Shown in pieces: positions 38,401 to 46,807 of a stretch of 64,000 bases of DNA. Origin of the DNA: Euryarchaeota archaeon UBA257 (lineage in GTDB: Archaea; Thermoplasmatota; Poseidoniia; Poseidoniales; Thalassarchaeaceae); contig DAJO01000037.1 of NCBI GenBank assembly GCA_002498985.1, positions 1,873 to 65,872 of the forward strand, written 5' to 3'. Position 1 is the first letter of the stretch, and each line of letters begins with the position of its first letter. The translations under genes were made by a program, and so were the position numbers. The notes beneath the pieces were generated by a model. It was not told where the DNA came from. It saw only the letters and a program-made list of their open reading frames with translations, and searched no databases.

Positions 38401-38499
38401 AACTGTAGCTAAACCGGCTCCAATAATTGTGTAAAATCCTGCTAAAATCAAGGTTGCAGCGATGGCTGCAACGGCATATTGGTTGTGTGTCAAAGCCAA
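35452..38499 (-). CDS. Large calcium-repeat (TSP3-type) protein with N-terminal membrane segment
   Basis: 1015 aa with a TTG start supported by a GAGGTG Shine-Dalgarno 5-6 bases upstream. One hydrophobic helix (AVAAIAATLILAGFYTIIGAGLA, about residues 9-31) acts as a signal anchor or signal peptide. The rest is about twenty tandem DxDxDGxxDGxE loops (DTDGDGLPDRMEQ, DSDGDGMPDGYE, DTDNDGLEDGWE, DTDGDKLPDGWE). These are spaced by 20-60 residues, with LDP/TNP turns. Such repeats bind calcium in thrombospondins. It is a shorter relative of the 1906-aa protein and lacks the propeller-like insert. There is no C-terminal anchor. It may form an operon with archease downstream. Confidence 0.87.
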   Translation of the reverse strand: MALTHNQYAVAAIAATLILAGFYTIIGAGLATVSGWEDGSVDIETSDNENHIEGKDTDGDGLPDRMEQTLYGTDWRLSDTDNDGLEDGWEIDNGLDPLDSGEAAEPDPQTTNPDENDENTELNETFPNPDNGPFGDPDRDGLINVDEAALGTNPNLQDSDGDGLNDRWESLYTYTVETPQGPIKLLDPLDGNWDCYILTPEVKAQIKADIGASTFDEMGNQFGHSCDALLDLEQPEPDSLRNYVEERYDTNPLEEDSDGDLIADRYEIAFGNIDLSVHCGVIQFGTLTLQAPYHEYMSGPGDMTWFEEDMDGDGRLNGPGDWDSDGDGMPDGYEYCYALDQENKRFLNPANATDAYGDRDEDGLNNVEEYEVAYTWGPENFTSPLMSDTDNDGMPDGWEHLNGIHPNDDGANALEDPDFDGYDSDGDGGVRYDDLVGVSTVHLISVELGEYVPVNKTILWVRTVQNSVYVNIPVKTQTEGWVYEINVNVGDEVLTRTQDLAIIVEQDERFTNLDEYNARDRDGDGITDGRSTNPLVADTDNDGLIDGIEVIGWTIRVVDNGVKDVLVRSDPGVFDTDSDGLSDAVEYYETFTNATDRDTDSDGLEDFTESMDGFYWNVTEQYFTNASSFDTDNDGLADGEEVVDGQDQYITHGNNADSDGDGLDDGGEVLFIPRPWQAATNPLINDTDEDGQPDGWEMQVFSIQQNTNSHSLWISSTNWLPPGCDNMFECGLGPGGWVWTNYVQGFSTSGDRDGDGVMDPKYFLHEMNLSGFVIPNDGRWALDPAYGSMTDNIFDIDNDTLMNQLEAPDRWNTNPVNDDTDGDKLPDGWEVFYSGEAISLGIVDNNSLNALGARGPMDPAMIDSDLDGVDDGQEDFDRDGLNRTNLLYRYCPGWDDPQNAECHIDPMGDYGKRFYDDLENYTNFEEMQNGTSPILNDTDGDQWFDGSEVFHQDQDGDGMWAGWEYFFDFDPFDPADANIDSDGDGSLNKCENKWNTNPKDPVSFPSQGELCNQFE

Positions 38500-38511
38500 T
38501 TAATCACCTCG

Positions 38512-38527
38512 CGCCCCCTGGGGGGCG
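38512..38527. repeat. GC-only inverted repeat in the leader of the 1015-aa gene
   Basis: CGCCCCC and GGGGGCG form a near-perfect hairpin with a 2-base loop, 13 bases upstream of the TTG start and next to the Shine-Dalgarno. It stands out in this AT-rich DNA. It could be the end of the upstream transcript or a translational control element. Confidence 0.45.
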
Positions 38528-38578
38528 TACAGTTGACTCCAAGATATGATATAATGTTTCATTACTGATGTGCTGAGA

Positions 38579-39673
38579 TTAATCAAGACAAATCTCGTTC
38601 ATTGATACTAATCTAATTGTGTTAGAGTTTTTCCCATAAGAAAAATTACATTTGGCACTGCGTCCATTCGCCCTTTCCCAACAACCGCTCATTATCCCTG
38701 AGAATATTGCTGGATGGTAACATGAACTGAAAGAAATTTCTATTCCACCAAACTCGTCTATCGAACTAACAGAATCTATTTTCCCAAGACCTTGTCTCTC
38801 CAAATGACGTTTACTAACATAGACCCAATCTGTATTTCCAGAAATTAAAATATGGTGTTTTTGATTATAGAATATTTCTCTAATAGTATCTGAAAATATT
38901 GTCCATAATAGACTTCGCTTTTTATCAACACCAACCCAAATAAAAGAATCCTTACGTCCTTCGTGAATCTCTTCCAAATAGGGTAGGAAATAGTCTTCAA
39001 AACGAAGTATGAGGTCTTGATTAATCATTGCAAATCTCCTACCCATTATTGACCAAAATTTACCTGACTCAACTTCTAGTGATTCCCAAAAATCAAGGTC
39101 ATCGCTTTGCGATACAATTGGCTTTTCATAGAACCAAGGTAGAGAGATTTTACTTGGTTGAGGTATTTTCATATCATCCTCTGAAATCATTAAGATTAAG
39201 CTTTCAACGTTATTATGATTCCATCTGAACCTATGCCTCTTACCTGTCGCCCTTTCCCAATTAGCAGTAAAAACGCCCGAACATAACGGCCCATTAAGCG
39301 GATATTTTACAAGGAACCTAGTTTCATCACCATCATCTAATAACTCAAAGTTGCCAATACCTCTTTCTAACCAATCTAATCTTGTATTTTTCCATCTTTC
39401 TGGGTTTCTTCCTTTGGGAAAAGAATTATTCGAAACTATGGAAATCCATTCTTCCGATTCAGACGAAGCATGTGCCAAGCGTCTTCCTAAACTAAGTCCA
39501 CTGCGTCTTTCAATTCCTGAAAGAAAATCATCAAAAAGAATCGAATCTACCCTCCATACAGGATGAAAAAATCTTTTAGAATCTAAAATTAAACCACAAT
39601 TACTAGTGAGCCATCTTTTTTGGATACCTGAAATCAGCGACTCGTCGGAAATTTCTCTGCCGAAAAACCTCAT
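38579..39673 (-). CDS. Uncharacterised protein with an internal duplication (SG-x-WERAxG module)
   Basis: 364 aa, soluble and rich in aromatics. Two similar blocks are visible: residues about 128-160 (SGVFTANWERATGKRHRF) and about 318-350 (SGIMSGCWERANGRSAKC), each preceded by a strand and a Pro-containing turn and followed by a beta strand. The halves before them are also vaguely alike, so the protein looks like two copies of one domain. The layout (small-residue helix, E-R-A, Gly, then strand) weakly recalls V4R/bacteriochlorophyll-reductase-like ligand-binding domains; this is only a guess. It lies five bases downstream of the aminotransferase gene at 39678 and on the same strand, which suggests co-expression. 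Confidence 0.7.
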   Translation of the reverse strand: MRFFGREISDESLISGIQKRWLTSNCGLILDSKRFFHPVWRVDSILFDDFLSGIERRSGLSLGRRLAHASSESEEWISIVSNNSFPKGRNPERWKNTRLDWLERGIGNFELLDDGDETRFLVKYPLNGPLCSGVFTANWERATGKRHRFRWNHNNVESLILMISEDDMKIPQPSKISLPWFYEKPIVSQSDDLDFWESLEVESGKFWSIMGRRFAMINQDLILRFEDYFLPYLEEIHEGRKDSFIWVGVDKKRSLLWTIFSDTIREIFYNQKHHILISGNTDWVYVSKRHLERQGLGKIDSVSSIDEFGGIEISFSSCYHPAIFSGIMSGCWERANGRSAKCNFSYGKNSNTIRLVSMNEICLD

Positions 39674-39677
39674 ATTA

Positions 39678-40880
39678 TCAACTACTCAAGAACCTTTCAA
39701 TCCTTTGAAATGCTTCTTCAAGTACTGGAATAGGAGGTAAGCATACCATTCTAAAATGACCCGAACCGAACTCAGGAGAAAAACCAGAACCATGGACAAC
39801 CAATACATGCTCCTGATGTAAAAGATCTAACACCCATTTTTTATCATCTCTCTGATCTTCAAGATTAGTTAATTTAACAAACAAATAGAAAGCACCTTTT
39901 GGGCTCTCACAAGAAAGACCATCAATTTCTTCTATTCTTTTGAGACAAAAATTCATTCTCTCCTCTGTCAATTTACGGTGTTTATCAAGCCAGTCTTTAG
40001 ACTCTCTTAGACCCGCTAAATACCCATATTGAGCTGGTGTTGATGCACATAGACGACTCCTAAGAATTCTTTCCACACCATCTCTAACCAATCTGAGGCG
40101 ATTATTAGGATCATGCCAAGCCATGTATCCAATCCTCCATCCAGGGGCGAAATACACTTTAGAGACACCATTTAGTGTAATTATTGGTACGCTCTTTGAA
40201 CGAGATGCTACTGAGATAAAATTATCTGAGAAATCTAATCCATCGTATATCTCATCTGCTATAATTGTACAATTAGGCCATTTCTCAGCGATATTAATTA
40301 ATTTATCAATCTCACTTTCTGTAGCAATATTTCCAGTAGGGTTATTTGGATTTATGAGGACTAATAATTTGACTGAATCATTCATCTTATCACTAATATC
40401 ATCTAAATCAATCTTCCACTCCTCAGATGATTTTAGCCTATATTCTACTGTCTTAGCACCGTACATCTGTGGATAAGCCATGTATGGTGGGTAATGGGGA
40501 CCTGGGGCTAATACTATGTCATTTTCTTCAAGAAATGCTGCAAAAATTACTTGTAGTGCCTCAGTAACTCCATGAGTCACATATACATCATCAGGACTAC
40601 AATTCCAACCCTTAGATAACTCCGATTGAGAAATTGCTTCTCTTAATTCATCTAATCCGTATGATGGTCCATAACCATTGTCTTGCCTGTCTAGAGCATT
40701 CTTGTATTTTTCAATCATATGAACTGGAGTTGGGAGTCCTTCATAAGCTAGTGGATCACCAATATTTAATCGGATAATATCATGGCCCTGGTTCTCTAAT
40801 TCAATAGCAGGAACCACTACATCTCTTATCGCATATTCGATTGAAGACGCGCGATTTGATACCTTGACTGGTTCCGACAT
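39678..40880 (-). CDS. PLP-dependent aminotransferase, class I/II (alanine/aspartate type)
   Basis: A cytoplasmic aminotransferase of fold type I. It has the N-terminal IRLNIGDP block, YGPSYGLDELREAIS, THGVTEALQ (cofactor phosphate), LVLINPNNPTGN, IIADEIYDGLDF and the Schiff-base Lys in NGVSKVYFAPGWRIGY. The Arg binding the substrate carboxylate is in HFRMVCLPP. The NGVSK and ADEIYD wording is nearest the AlaA-like alanine transaminase group, but the substrate cannot be fixed. I chose ATG 40880 (MSEPVKVSNRASS), preceded by GAGG; the frame extends to a TTG at 40913. It follows alaS by about 45 bases, so alanine metabolism and alanyl-tRNA charging may be linked. Confidence 0.92.
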   Translation of the reverse strand: MSEPVKVSNRASSIEYAIRDVVVPAIELENQGHDIIRLNIGDPLAYEGLPTPVHMIEKYKNALDRQDNGYGPSYGLDELREAISQSELSKGWNCSPDDVYVTHGVTEALQVIFAAFLEENDIVLAPGPHYPPYMAYPQMYGAKTVEYRLKSSEEWKIDLDDISDKMNDSVKLLVLINPNNPTGNIATESEIDKLINIAEKWPNCTIIADEIYDGLDFSDNFISVASRSKSVPIITLNGVSKVYFAPGWRIGYMAWHDPNNRLRLVRDGVERILRSRLCASTPAQYGYLAGLRESKDWLDKHRKLTEERMNFCLKRIEEIDGLSCESPKGAFYLFVKLTNLEDQRDDKKWVLDLLHQEHVLVVHGSGFSPEFGSGHFRMVCLPPIPVLEEAFQRIERFLSS

Positions 40881-40925
40881 AACCTCGGGAAGAGGTGAAG
40901 TTTGATGAATCAAACGGATAGAGTG

Positions 40926-43796
40926 TCAAACATCTAGCATTTTTTTAGCGGCTTCAAGAGCCGCGGGAATCCCCTCAGGGTTTGACCCCCCACCTTGGGC
41001 AAAGGTTGGTCTTCCACCACCTCCACCATTGATATGGGATGAAATTGCATTCAAAATTTCCACAGAATTATACTTCTCAGAAGCCTTCGTATTCTCAGTA
41101 GTTGCAACAATTATCTTGCCTCCGCCATCCTTGCTTCCAATTATTGCTAATGTAGGATTAGATTCATCTCTTGTCAATTCAGAAAGCATTTTCATTAATT
41201 GCTTGGAATCTCCTGGAGATTCCATGATTACATACCTGATTCCATCTTTATGAATTGCTTCATCACCTCCCCCACTTGTCCTTAACCTGACAATTTCTGC
41301 TTCTAAATTAGAGATCTTTTTTTGTTGTGATTTCCATTCTTGGAAGAACTTCATTACTGCCTTTGGAAGATCGTCAGACTGAACTCCCAAAATCTCAGAT
41401 GCTTCGCTAAGAATACGCTCTTGATGCCTCGCATGGTCTCTCGCCGTATCCCCTGCCACGATTTGCAGACGCTCTACTCCGTCTTGGACTTGACTGGAAC
41501 GAACTATCCTTAATTCTCCAATATTACCTGCTTCATCATGGTGGGTTCCTCCACAAGCTTGGACGTCAAAATCTCCAATCTTGATAATTCTAATTTGCTG
41601 ATGTTTTGGAGGTCCTCCCTGATATATGTCGAAACCAAATCTAGAATCGGCTTCTGCCCTATCTAGTATTATCTTCTCTACAGTAGGATTTAACTGTACA
41701 ATATCATTTGCCCTATCTTCAATTTTATCTAGCAAATCTCTTGACATTCTAGAATAATGAGTCAAGTCAATTCTAGCGTACCTTTGTCCTTTGTTAGAAC
41801 CTGCTTGTCGGATGTGAGGCCCCAGAATATCCCTGGCTGCTCCACCAACAATGTGTATAGCAGTGTGGTGATCCATTAATTGTCTTCTTCGAATATTATC
41901 TACTTCAGCATCAATTCGCCCATTATTTAGGAAACCATCTGTGAAATGAATGATTACACCTTCCTCTATTTTAGTATCTAAGACACTAATCGTTCTTGTT
42001 TCATCTAGGTGGAAATATCCTTGATCACCTAACTGACCACCCCCTTCTGGATAGAAAAGTGTTCTATCGAGAATTACAAAGTGAGTGGGGGGGGAAATTA
42101 CTTCATTAGAAAATGAAATATTATTAGATTCATGATTGATTTCACCACAATGAAGTACTTCAGCAGTGAAATGTGTCTTATTTGTGTCTAAATAATAATC
42201 TTTAGAGGTTACTGGGAATACCTCTTTGAGGAAATTATTTTTATCTCTAATTTTTGCTGCATCTTTAGTCATTCTAGCATTTCTATCTGCCATATCTGCA
42301 GAAAATCCAACTCTAACAGATAGATTCCCCCAACCTAAATCATTAGAAATGGCCATAACCATATCTGGATTGATGCCTCTTTCTTCAGACAATCTGAATA
42401 AAATTGAATCAGGTACTTCGGTTGCATTCTTTGGGAGATTTTGTAAAGCAGTATTAACAGCAGATTGACCTTTTCTCAACATTTCATAGTAACGTGATTC
42501 CTCTAATTCCAACAGTAAAAGTATTCCGTCTTCATTTTGTGTAAAATTTTCTAAGTCTAGATGTGTTTCAATGTGATGCTTTCCAAGTTCTGCTAAAGTC
42601 ACATTCAAATTTAAATCCGATTTCATGCGACAAACTCTTCTGGCAAGCATTCTTGCTAGGTAACCGGCTTTTGTATTACTGGGTATCAATCCGTCTCCTA
42701 ACATATTACACAGCGCATGCATGTGGTCAGGTATTGCATAAATAGCAGATAATGGTTCTGTAAGGCGTTTCAAATCAGAAACAGATATCTTAATTTCCTG
42801 AGCATTCAATCTTTCAATTAATGTGCTGTAGAGTGAATCTACGTCAGTACCTACATCGATATTTAATATCCCTGCTAATCTTGATAATTCAGACAATAAT
42901 GCAGTTGTATCAACATTTAAATTTAAATCTTTCACCATTGATTCAAAGCCAATAGTTTCTTTTAACCAAGAGACAGATTCAGGATATATCGCTTCATAAA
43001 TTGTTGGAGTACCGGCTGCTGCCCAGCAGAATCTTTCTAGTCCATAACCTGTATCAATTATCTGTAAGTCCATCTCTCGATAGTTTAATCCTTTGATTAC
43101 AATATCCCCCTCTTCATGTTCTTCTAAATTCATGAATACGAGAGTTGCTAATTCTAACCCTCCAACTATTACTTCGAGTGCTGCTCCAGCATTCCCCCCT
43201 CCTGACCAAGGATTCTCGACATAGGTGATTTCAATAGGGTTAATTCCAAATGTATTGACTAACATATCGTCACAAAATCTAACACATTGATCTATCCAGT
43301 ATACTACCTCGCCATCATTGGGTCTATTGAAGGCATGATGAGCCATCATTTCGAAAGTTGTCAAGTGCCTTCCTGAACGTCCAACTGCTGCAACATCAGT
43401 CAACCTTATGCATGGCTGAGAAATACACAAGGGATTAGCAGGTGGAGGGACTTGCCCACTAGTCACATGAGGTTGGAAATCTGCAATACTTGCTATTGTT
43501 AGATGTATATCATCTCTCCATCTTGCTATTACTGGATAAGGATCGATTTGGGAGTGACTATTCTCAGAGAAATAATCCAGAAATGAAGATCTCATCGAAT
43601 CTTTAAGTTCCTTACCCCTCATAGAGAAACCATCAATTATTGGACTTCCTATGAATGTATATGGGTCTTCATGAGTATCTCCAGAAGTTGTTCTGTTTTT
43701 ATCCCGAGTCCAAAAGTAAAGTCCTGTTACTGAACAAGTCCTTCGCATGTGCCCAGATTCATCCCAAAACGGAATATGAACTTCTCCAAACACCAT
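40926..43796 (-). CDS. alaS: Alanine-tRNA ligase, archaeal type
   Basis: 956 aa. Class II catalytic core with ARWRDDIHLTIASIADFQPHVTSG, SQPCIRLTDVAAVGRSGRHLTTFEMMAHHAF and DTGYGLERFCWA. The editing domain has the HxxxH zinc motif in DHHTAIHIVGG and CGGTHHDEAG. A C-terminal coiled coil and a DHH-like Gly-rich end (NGGGGGRPTFAQGGG) complete it. The archaeal N-terminal module is present, but the four cysteines expected in the RKRCxxCG...TCGDPPC pattern are reduced to C21; the other positions are T24, S38 and E43. It is divergent from rtcB with an 80-base spacer. Confidence 0.97.
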   Translation of the reverse strand: MVFGEVHIPFWDESGHMRRTCSVTGLYFWTRDKNRTTSGDTHEDPYTFIGSPIIDGFSMRGKELKDSMRSSFLDYFSENSHSQIDPYPVIARWRDDIHLTIASIADFQPHVTSGQVPPPANPLCISQPCIRLTDVAAVGRSGRHLTTFEMMAHHAFNRPNDGEVVYWIDQCVRFCDDMLVNTFGINPIEITYVENPWSGGGNAGAALEVIVGGLELATLVFMNLEEHEEGDIVIKGLNYREMDLQIIDTGYGLERFCWAAAGTPTIYEAIYPESVSWLKETIGFESMVKDLNLNVDTTALLSELSRLAGILNIDVGTDVDSLYSTLIERLNAQEIKISVSDLKRLTEPLSAIYAIPDHMHALCNMLGDGLIPSNTKAGYLARMLARRVCRMKSDLNLNVTLAELGKHHIETHLDLENFTQNEDGILLLLELEESRYYEMLRKGQSAVNTALQNLPKNATEVPDSILFRLSEERGINPDMVMAISNDLGWGNLSVRVGFSADMADRNARMTKDAAKIRDKNNFLKEVFPVTSKDYYLDTNKTHFTAEVLHCGEINHESNNISFSNEVISPPTHFVILDRTLFYPEGGGQLGDQGYFHLDETRTISVLDTKIEEGVIIHFTDGFLNNGRIDAEVDNIRRRQLMDHHTAIHIVGGAARDILGPHIRQAGSNKGQRYARIDLTHYSRMSRDLLDKIEDRANDIVQLNPTVEKIILDRAEADSRFGFDIYQGGPPKHQQIRIIKIGDFDVQACGGTHHDEAGNIGELRIVRSSQVQDGVERLQIVAGDTARDHARHQERILSEASEILGVQSDDLPKAVMKFFQEWKSQQKKISNLEAEIVRLRTSGGGDEAIHKDGIRYVIMESPGDSKQLMKMLSELTRDESNPTLAIIGSKDGGGKIIVATTENTKASEKYNSVEILNAISSHINGGGGGRPTFAQGGGSNPEGIPAALEAAKKMLDV

Positions 43797-43876
43797 CTCA
43801 TGTACAACCTTACATGACTCGGAATAGTTAAACTAACTTTAATACAATTGTTGAAAGACCTGTCCGACCTATTGAA

Positions 43877-45373
43877 ATGTACACTATAATTCGGAAGGCT
43901 GTGTCAGGGGAGTGGAGAGAACATTTGCAGCCTGATGGCCCCGGAAGAATGCGCATTGGTAAACACGGTTCAATGAAAACAGATGCGATAATGGTTGCAG
44001 ATTCAGATCATCTAGATGAACATTCAGATGATAGATCTCCTAATCAGTTAGTCAATACTGCATCCTTAGATGGTATAGTAGGTAATGCTTGGGCTATGGC
44101 AGATTGGCATTTTGGATACGGATTTCCGATCGGAGGAGTTGTTGCAACTGACATCAATTCAGGGAATCAGGGAGGCGCTATTTCACCAGGTGGGGTTGGA
44201 TTTGACATTAACTGTGGTGTGCGATTATGTGCTCTTGATATCGAATATAGAGATATTAATCCTAAATCATTAGCTAGGAAATTAGCGGATTCAATACCTG
44301 CTGGAGCAACAAGCAAGGGAGGAGTAATTTTAGATTCAACAGAAATTGACATGGTACTTTCAGAAGGAGCAAATGCGGCAATTGAGATGGGTTGGGGAGA
44401 ATCCAGAGATCTTGAGCTTATTGAATCAAATGGAGTTCTGGAAACTAATGAAAGAAATTTAGGTGAAAGAGCAAAAAAAAGAGGGAGCAAATCTATGGGA
44501 ACATTAGGTTCAGGAAATCATTTCTTAGAGCTACAAGTTGTAGATAGGATTGTTGATGAAAAGGCGGCTAAAGCATTTGGAATTCGAGAGGGGCAAGTCA
44601 CAGCAATGATACATACAGGATCTAGGGGTTTAGGGCATCAAGTTTGCTCTGATCATGTGTCAAATATCGAACAAAATTATACAAAAAAAGACAATATGTG
44701 GTTCGCTGAGAAATGGAATATGTCAATACCAGACAGACAATTAGCAGCTGCGCCAATATTCAGTAAAGAGGGGCAACAATATTTCGATTCCATGTCTGCA
44801 GCTGGTAATTTCGCCTTTGCAAATCGTTCAACCTTAACTCAAAGATTGAGAAATATTCTAAGAGAAGAAATTAGAATGGATAGTGACCTTGAAGTAATCT
44901 ATGATGTTAGTCACAATATAGCAAAGATAGAAAATCACAAAGTACATGGAGTTTCATGTGAATGCTGTGTTCATAGAAAAGGCGCTACAAGAGCACTTGG
45001 TGGAGATCATTCAGAGTTGGCAGGGAAGTTTTCAGGCATAGGTCAACCAGTCCTTGTCCCTGGTGACATGGGTACCGCCTCATGGATTTTATCTGGTCCA
45101 GAAAGTGGAGGTAATGATGCTTTTTCTTCATCATGTCATGGCGCAGGAAGAAAACTTTCTAGAACGGCTGCAAGAAATCAGATTAATTCATCAGAATTAA
45201 AGAAGCAACTTGAAAATAGTGGAATTAATGTTCACACAAAAACACCGAATGTTCTCTCGGAAGAAGCACCGGAAGCATACAAAAATGTTGACGAAGTAAT
45301 TAGATTGACATGCGAGGCAGGACTAGCTAGACCAGTAGCCAGAATGAAACCATTTGCTGTAATTAAGGGATAA
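43877..45373 (+). CDS. rtcB: RNA-splicing ligase RtcB
   Basis: GTP- and Mn-dependent 3'-phosphate/5'-OH RNA ligase that joins tRNA exons. The metal site is intact: D110 and C113 in GFDINCGVRL, His in GSGNHFLE, His in HTGSRGLGHQ and His in DVSHNIAKIE. The nucleophilic guanylylated His is in SSCHGAGRKLSR. The family block HRKGATRA is present. 498 aa is standard and no intein interrupts the Cys site. The activator archease is 8 kb away on the other strand. The stop abuts the stop of the convergent anchored protein. Confidence 0.97.
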   Translation: MYTIIRKAVSGEWREHLQPDGPGRMRIGKHGSMKTDAIMVADSDHLDEHSDDRSPNQLVNTASLDGIVGNAWAMADWHFGYGFPIGGVVATDINSGNQGGAISPGGVGFDINCGVRLCALDIEYRDINPKSLARKLADSIPAGATSKGGVILDSTEIDMVLSEGANAAIEMGWGESRDLELIESNGVLETNERNLGERAKKRGSKSMGTLGSGNHFLELQVVDRIVDEKAAKAFGIREGQVTAMIHTGSRGLGHQVCSDHVSNIEQNYTKKDNMWFAEKWNMSIPDRQLAAAPIFSKEGQQYFDSMSAAGNFAFANRSTLTQRLRNILREEIRMDSDLEVIYDVSHNIAKIENHKVHGVSCECCVHRKGATRALGGDHSELAGKFSGIGQPVLVPGDMGTASWILSGPESGGNDAFSSSCHGAGRKLSRTAARNQINSSELKKQLENSGINVHTKTPNVLSEEAPEAYKNVDEVIRLTCEAGLARPVARMKPFAVIKG

Positions 45374-45865
45374 TTACTTATTCTGATAATGTATCTCTAT
45401 AACATCATTATCTAACATCACATAATTTTCAAAATCTTGATTAATTTCTCCATTAACAAACATCAAAATTTCATGATTAGAGTCTACCTTATTATCGAGA
45501 ATCTGTTCTGAATTGAATACCTCACCCCAGATATTGAAAAATGCTCCAATAGGAGCAGATATTTGGCTTGGTGTTTCGATATGCAGTCTTCCTGAATCAT
45601 CATGAGTATGTATTCCTCGCATTCCATCAGGGCACTTAGAATCCTGTATACCAATATTCTGAGATATATATTGCTCATTCCCATTAATTATTATCGATAA
45701 ACTACTATGAGTGTGACTAATGTCGCTAGAATGGCTTCCAAGACAGGTTTCTTCTATAGCCCAAGATTCATTTTCTATCAAATCAGTATTTCCAGTTGTA
45801 CTTAAAACAATAAAAATCACAGTAGCAGCAATTGCACCACCGAACATGATTTTCTCAAAATTCAT
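45374..45865 (-). CDS. Membrane-anchored protein with His-rich HTH / HTHDxSG motif
   Basis: 163 aa. One N-terminal helix (GGAIAATVIFIVLST) anchors an exported domain. The domain has HTHSSLSIIINGNEQYISQNIGI, a lone Cys (SKCPDG), GIHTHDDSGRLHIETP and a final strand pattern (MFVNGE...YVMLDNDVIEIHY). I recall a widespread family with the same HTH..L.V..NG, LHTHD.SG.IHIE and W.. order in archaea and bacteria, of unknown function. The conserved His and Cys residues suggest metal (possibly copper) binding; that is inference. It is convergent with rtcB and divergent from the glycosylase gene. Confidence 0.75.
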   Translation of the reverse strand: MNFEKIMFGGAIAATVIFIVLSTTGNTDLIENESWAIEETCLGSHSSDISHTHSSLSIIINGNEQYISQNIGIQDSKCPDGMRGIHTHDDSGRLHIETPSQISAPIGAFFNIWGEVFNSEQILDNKVDSNHEILMFVNGEINQDFENYVMLDNDVIEIHYQNK

Positions 45866-45916
45866 GATAATGCGAACACGGTAGTTCTCTTGAACTATTA
45901 GGTCATAGGAGTATCA

Positions 45917-46543
45917 ATGACATTGTTAGGTGATAGCCCAGACTATTGGGAAACAGCGAAAAAAGAACTATCAGATAATGACATAATACTTTCAAGAATA
46001 ATAAATAAATTTGATGATTTGGAATTAATTTCAAGAGGTGACATTTTTTTCACATTAATTAGATCAATAATAGGCCAACAAATTTCTGTTAAAGCCGCAT
46101 CTACTGTGTGGTCAAGGTTTACTGAAAGGGTTGGAAATATCACCCCTGAGAATATACTATCGGTTGACTTTGAAGAATTAAGAAGTTGTGGATTATCTCA
46201 AAGAAAGGCAGAATATGTAATAGGAATCTCTGAATCTTGGCATGAATATAGCTCGTTTGATTGGGGGGGAATGGACGATGAAGAGATTATTGAAAAATTG
46301 ATTAAATTAAGGGGTGTAGGGAAATGGACTGCAGAGATGATTTTGATATTTACTCTACTCCGCCCTAATGTATTTCCAATAGGAGATATAGGCATGATTA
46401 GAGGTATTGAAAAAACATATAATTCAGGGGTGAAAATGTCTAATGATGAGTTGTATGCTATTTCAGAAAAATGGAAGCCATGGCGTACTGTAGCTTGTTG
46501 TTACATGTGGAGAACAGTAGATCCAGAACCAGTAGAATATTAG
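45917..46543 (+). CDS. DNA-3-methyladenine glycosylase, AlkA-like (HhH-GPD)
   Basis: Base-excision repair glycosylase that removes alkylated purines. The HhH-GPD core is complete: IRSIIGQQISVKAASTVWSRF, the helix-hairpin-helix LIKLRGVGKWTAEMILIF (about 128-145) and the catalytic Asp157 in NVFPIGDIGM. No iron-sulfur cysteine cluster is present, which argues against the MutY/Nth groups. At 208 aa it lacks the N-terminal TBP-like domain of E. coli AlkA, as do many archaeal and MagI/AlkA-short enzymes. The stop is directly next to the stop of the small convergent gene. Confidence 0.92.
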   Translation: MTLLGDSPDYWETAKKELSDNDIILSRIINKFDDLELISRGDIFFTLIRSIIGQQISVKAASTVWSRFTERVGNITPENILSVDFEELRSCGLSQRKAEYVIGISESWHEYSSFDWGGMDDEEIIEKLIKLRGVGKWTAEMILIFTLLRPNVFPIGDIGMIRGIEKTYNSGVKMSNDELYAISEKWKPWRTVACCYMWRTVDPEPVEY

Positions 46544-46714
46544 TTACATGCAATATCCACGTCTTGGCTGATTAGGAATAGTGGGGGCTGCTCCTGACTG
46601 GACCCCGTCGGCCTCTTCCATAATGACTGTCAATAGAGTATTGACTAGCACTTTCAAGTCTTCAACTTCGTTTTTTAGTTCTTCCACACTTACAGCGTCG
46701 CTAGTCTTATCCAT
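46544..46714 (-). CDS. Small coiled-coil protein, 56 aa
   Basis: An ATG at 46714 opens a 56-codon frame. The protein has an acidic amphipathic helix (VEELKNEVEDLKVLVNTLLT, leucines about every 3-4 residues) and a short Pro/Gly tail ending RRGYCM. The leucine heptads suggest a coiled-coil dimer. The stop is immediately adjacent to the glycosylase stop on the other strand, as expected for a real packed gene. The open frames on the plus strand here have no such pattern. No family recognised; very small archaeal coiled-coil proteins are often missed. Confidence 0.65.
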   Translation of the reverse strand: MDKTSDAVSVEELKNEVEDLKVLVNTLLTVIMEEADGVQSGAAPTIPNQPRRGYCM

Positions 46715-46807
46715 CCCAATCCCATCTAAGGAATTTCTTCCTCAAAAGCAATTAGGTCACTAAATAGCCTATAAAGACAACAGTAAGAAATTACATGAAG
46801 ATAGGGA

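Noticed and set aside
43877..45373. Intein in RtcB
   Set aside because: The DINCGVRL site is followed directly by normal sequence and total length is standard.
46581..46763. Plus-strand 60-aa open frame
   Set aside because: Ser/Thr-rich shadow of the small coiled-coil gene on the other strand.
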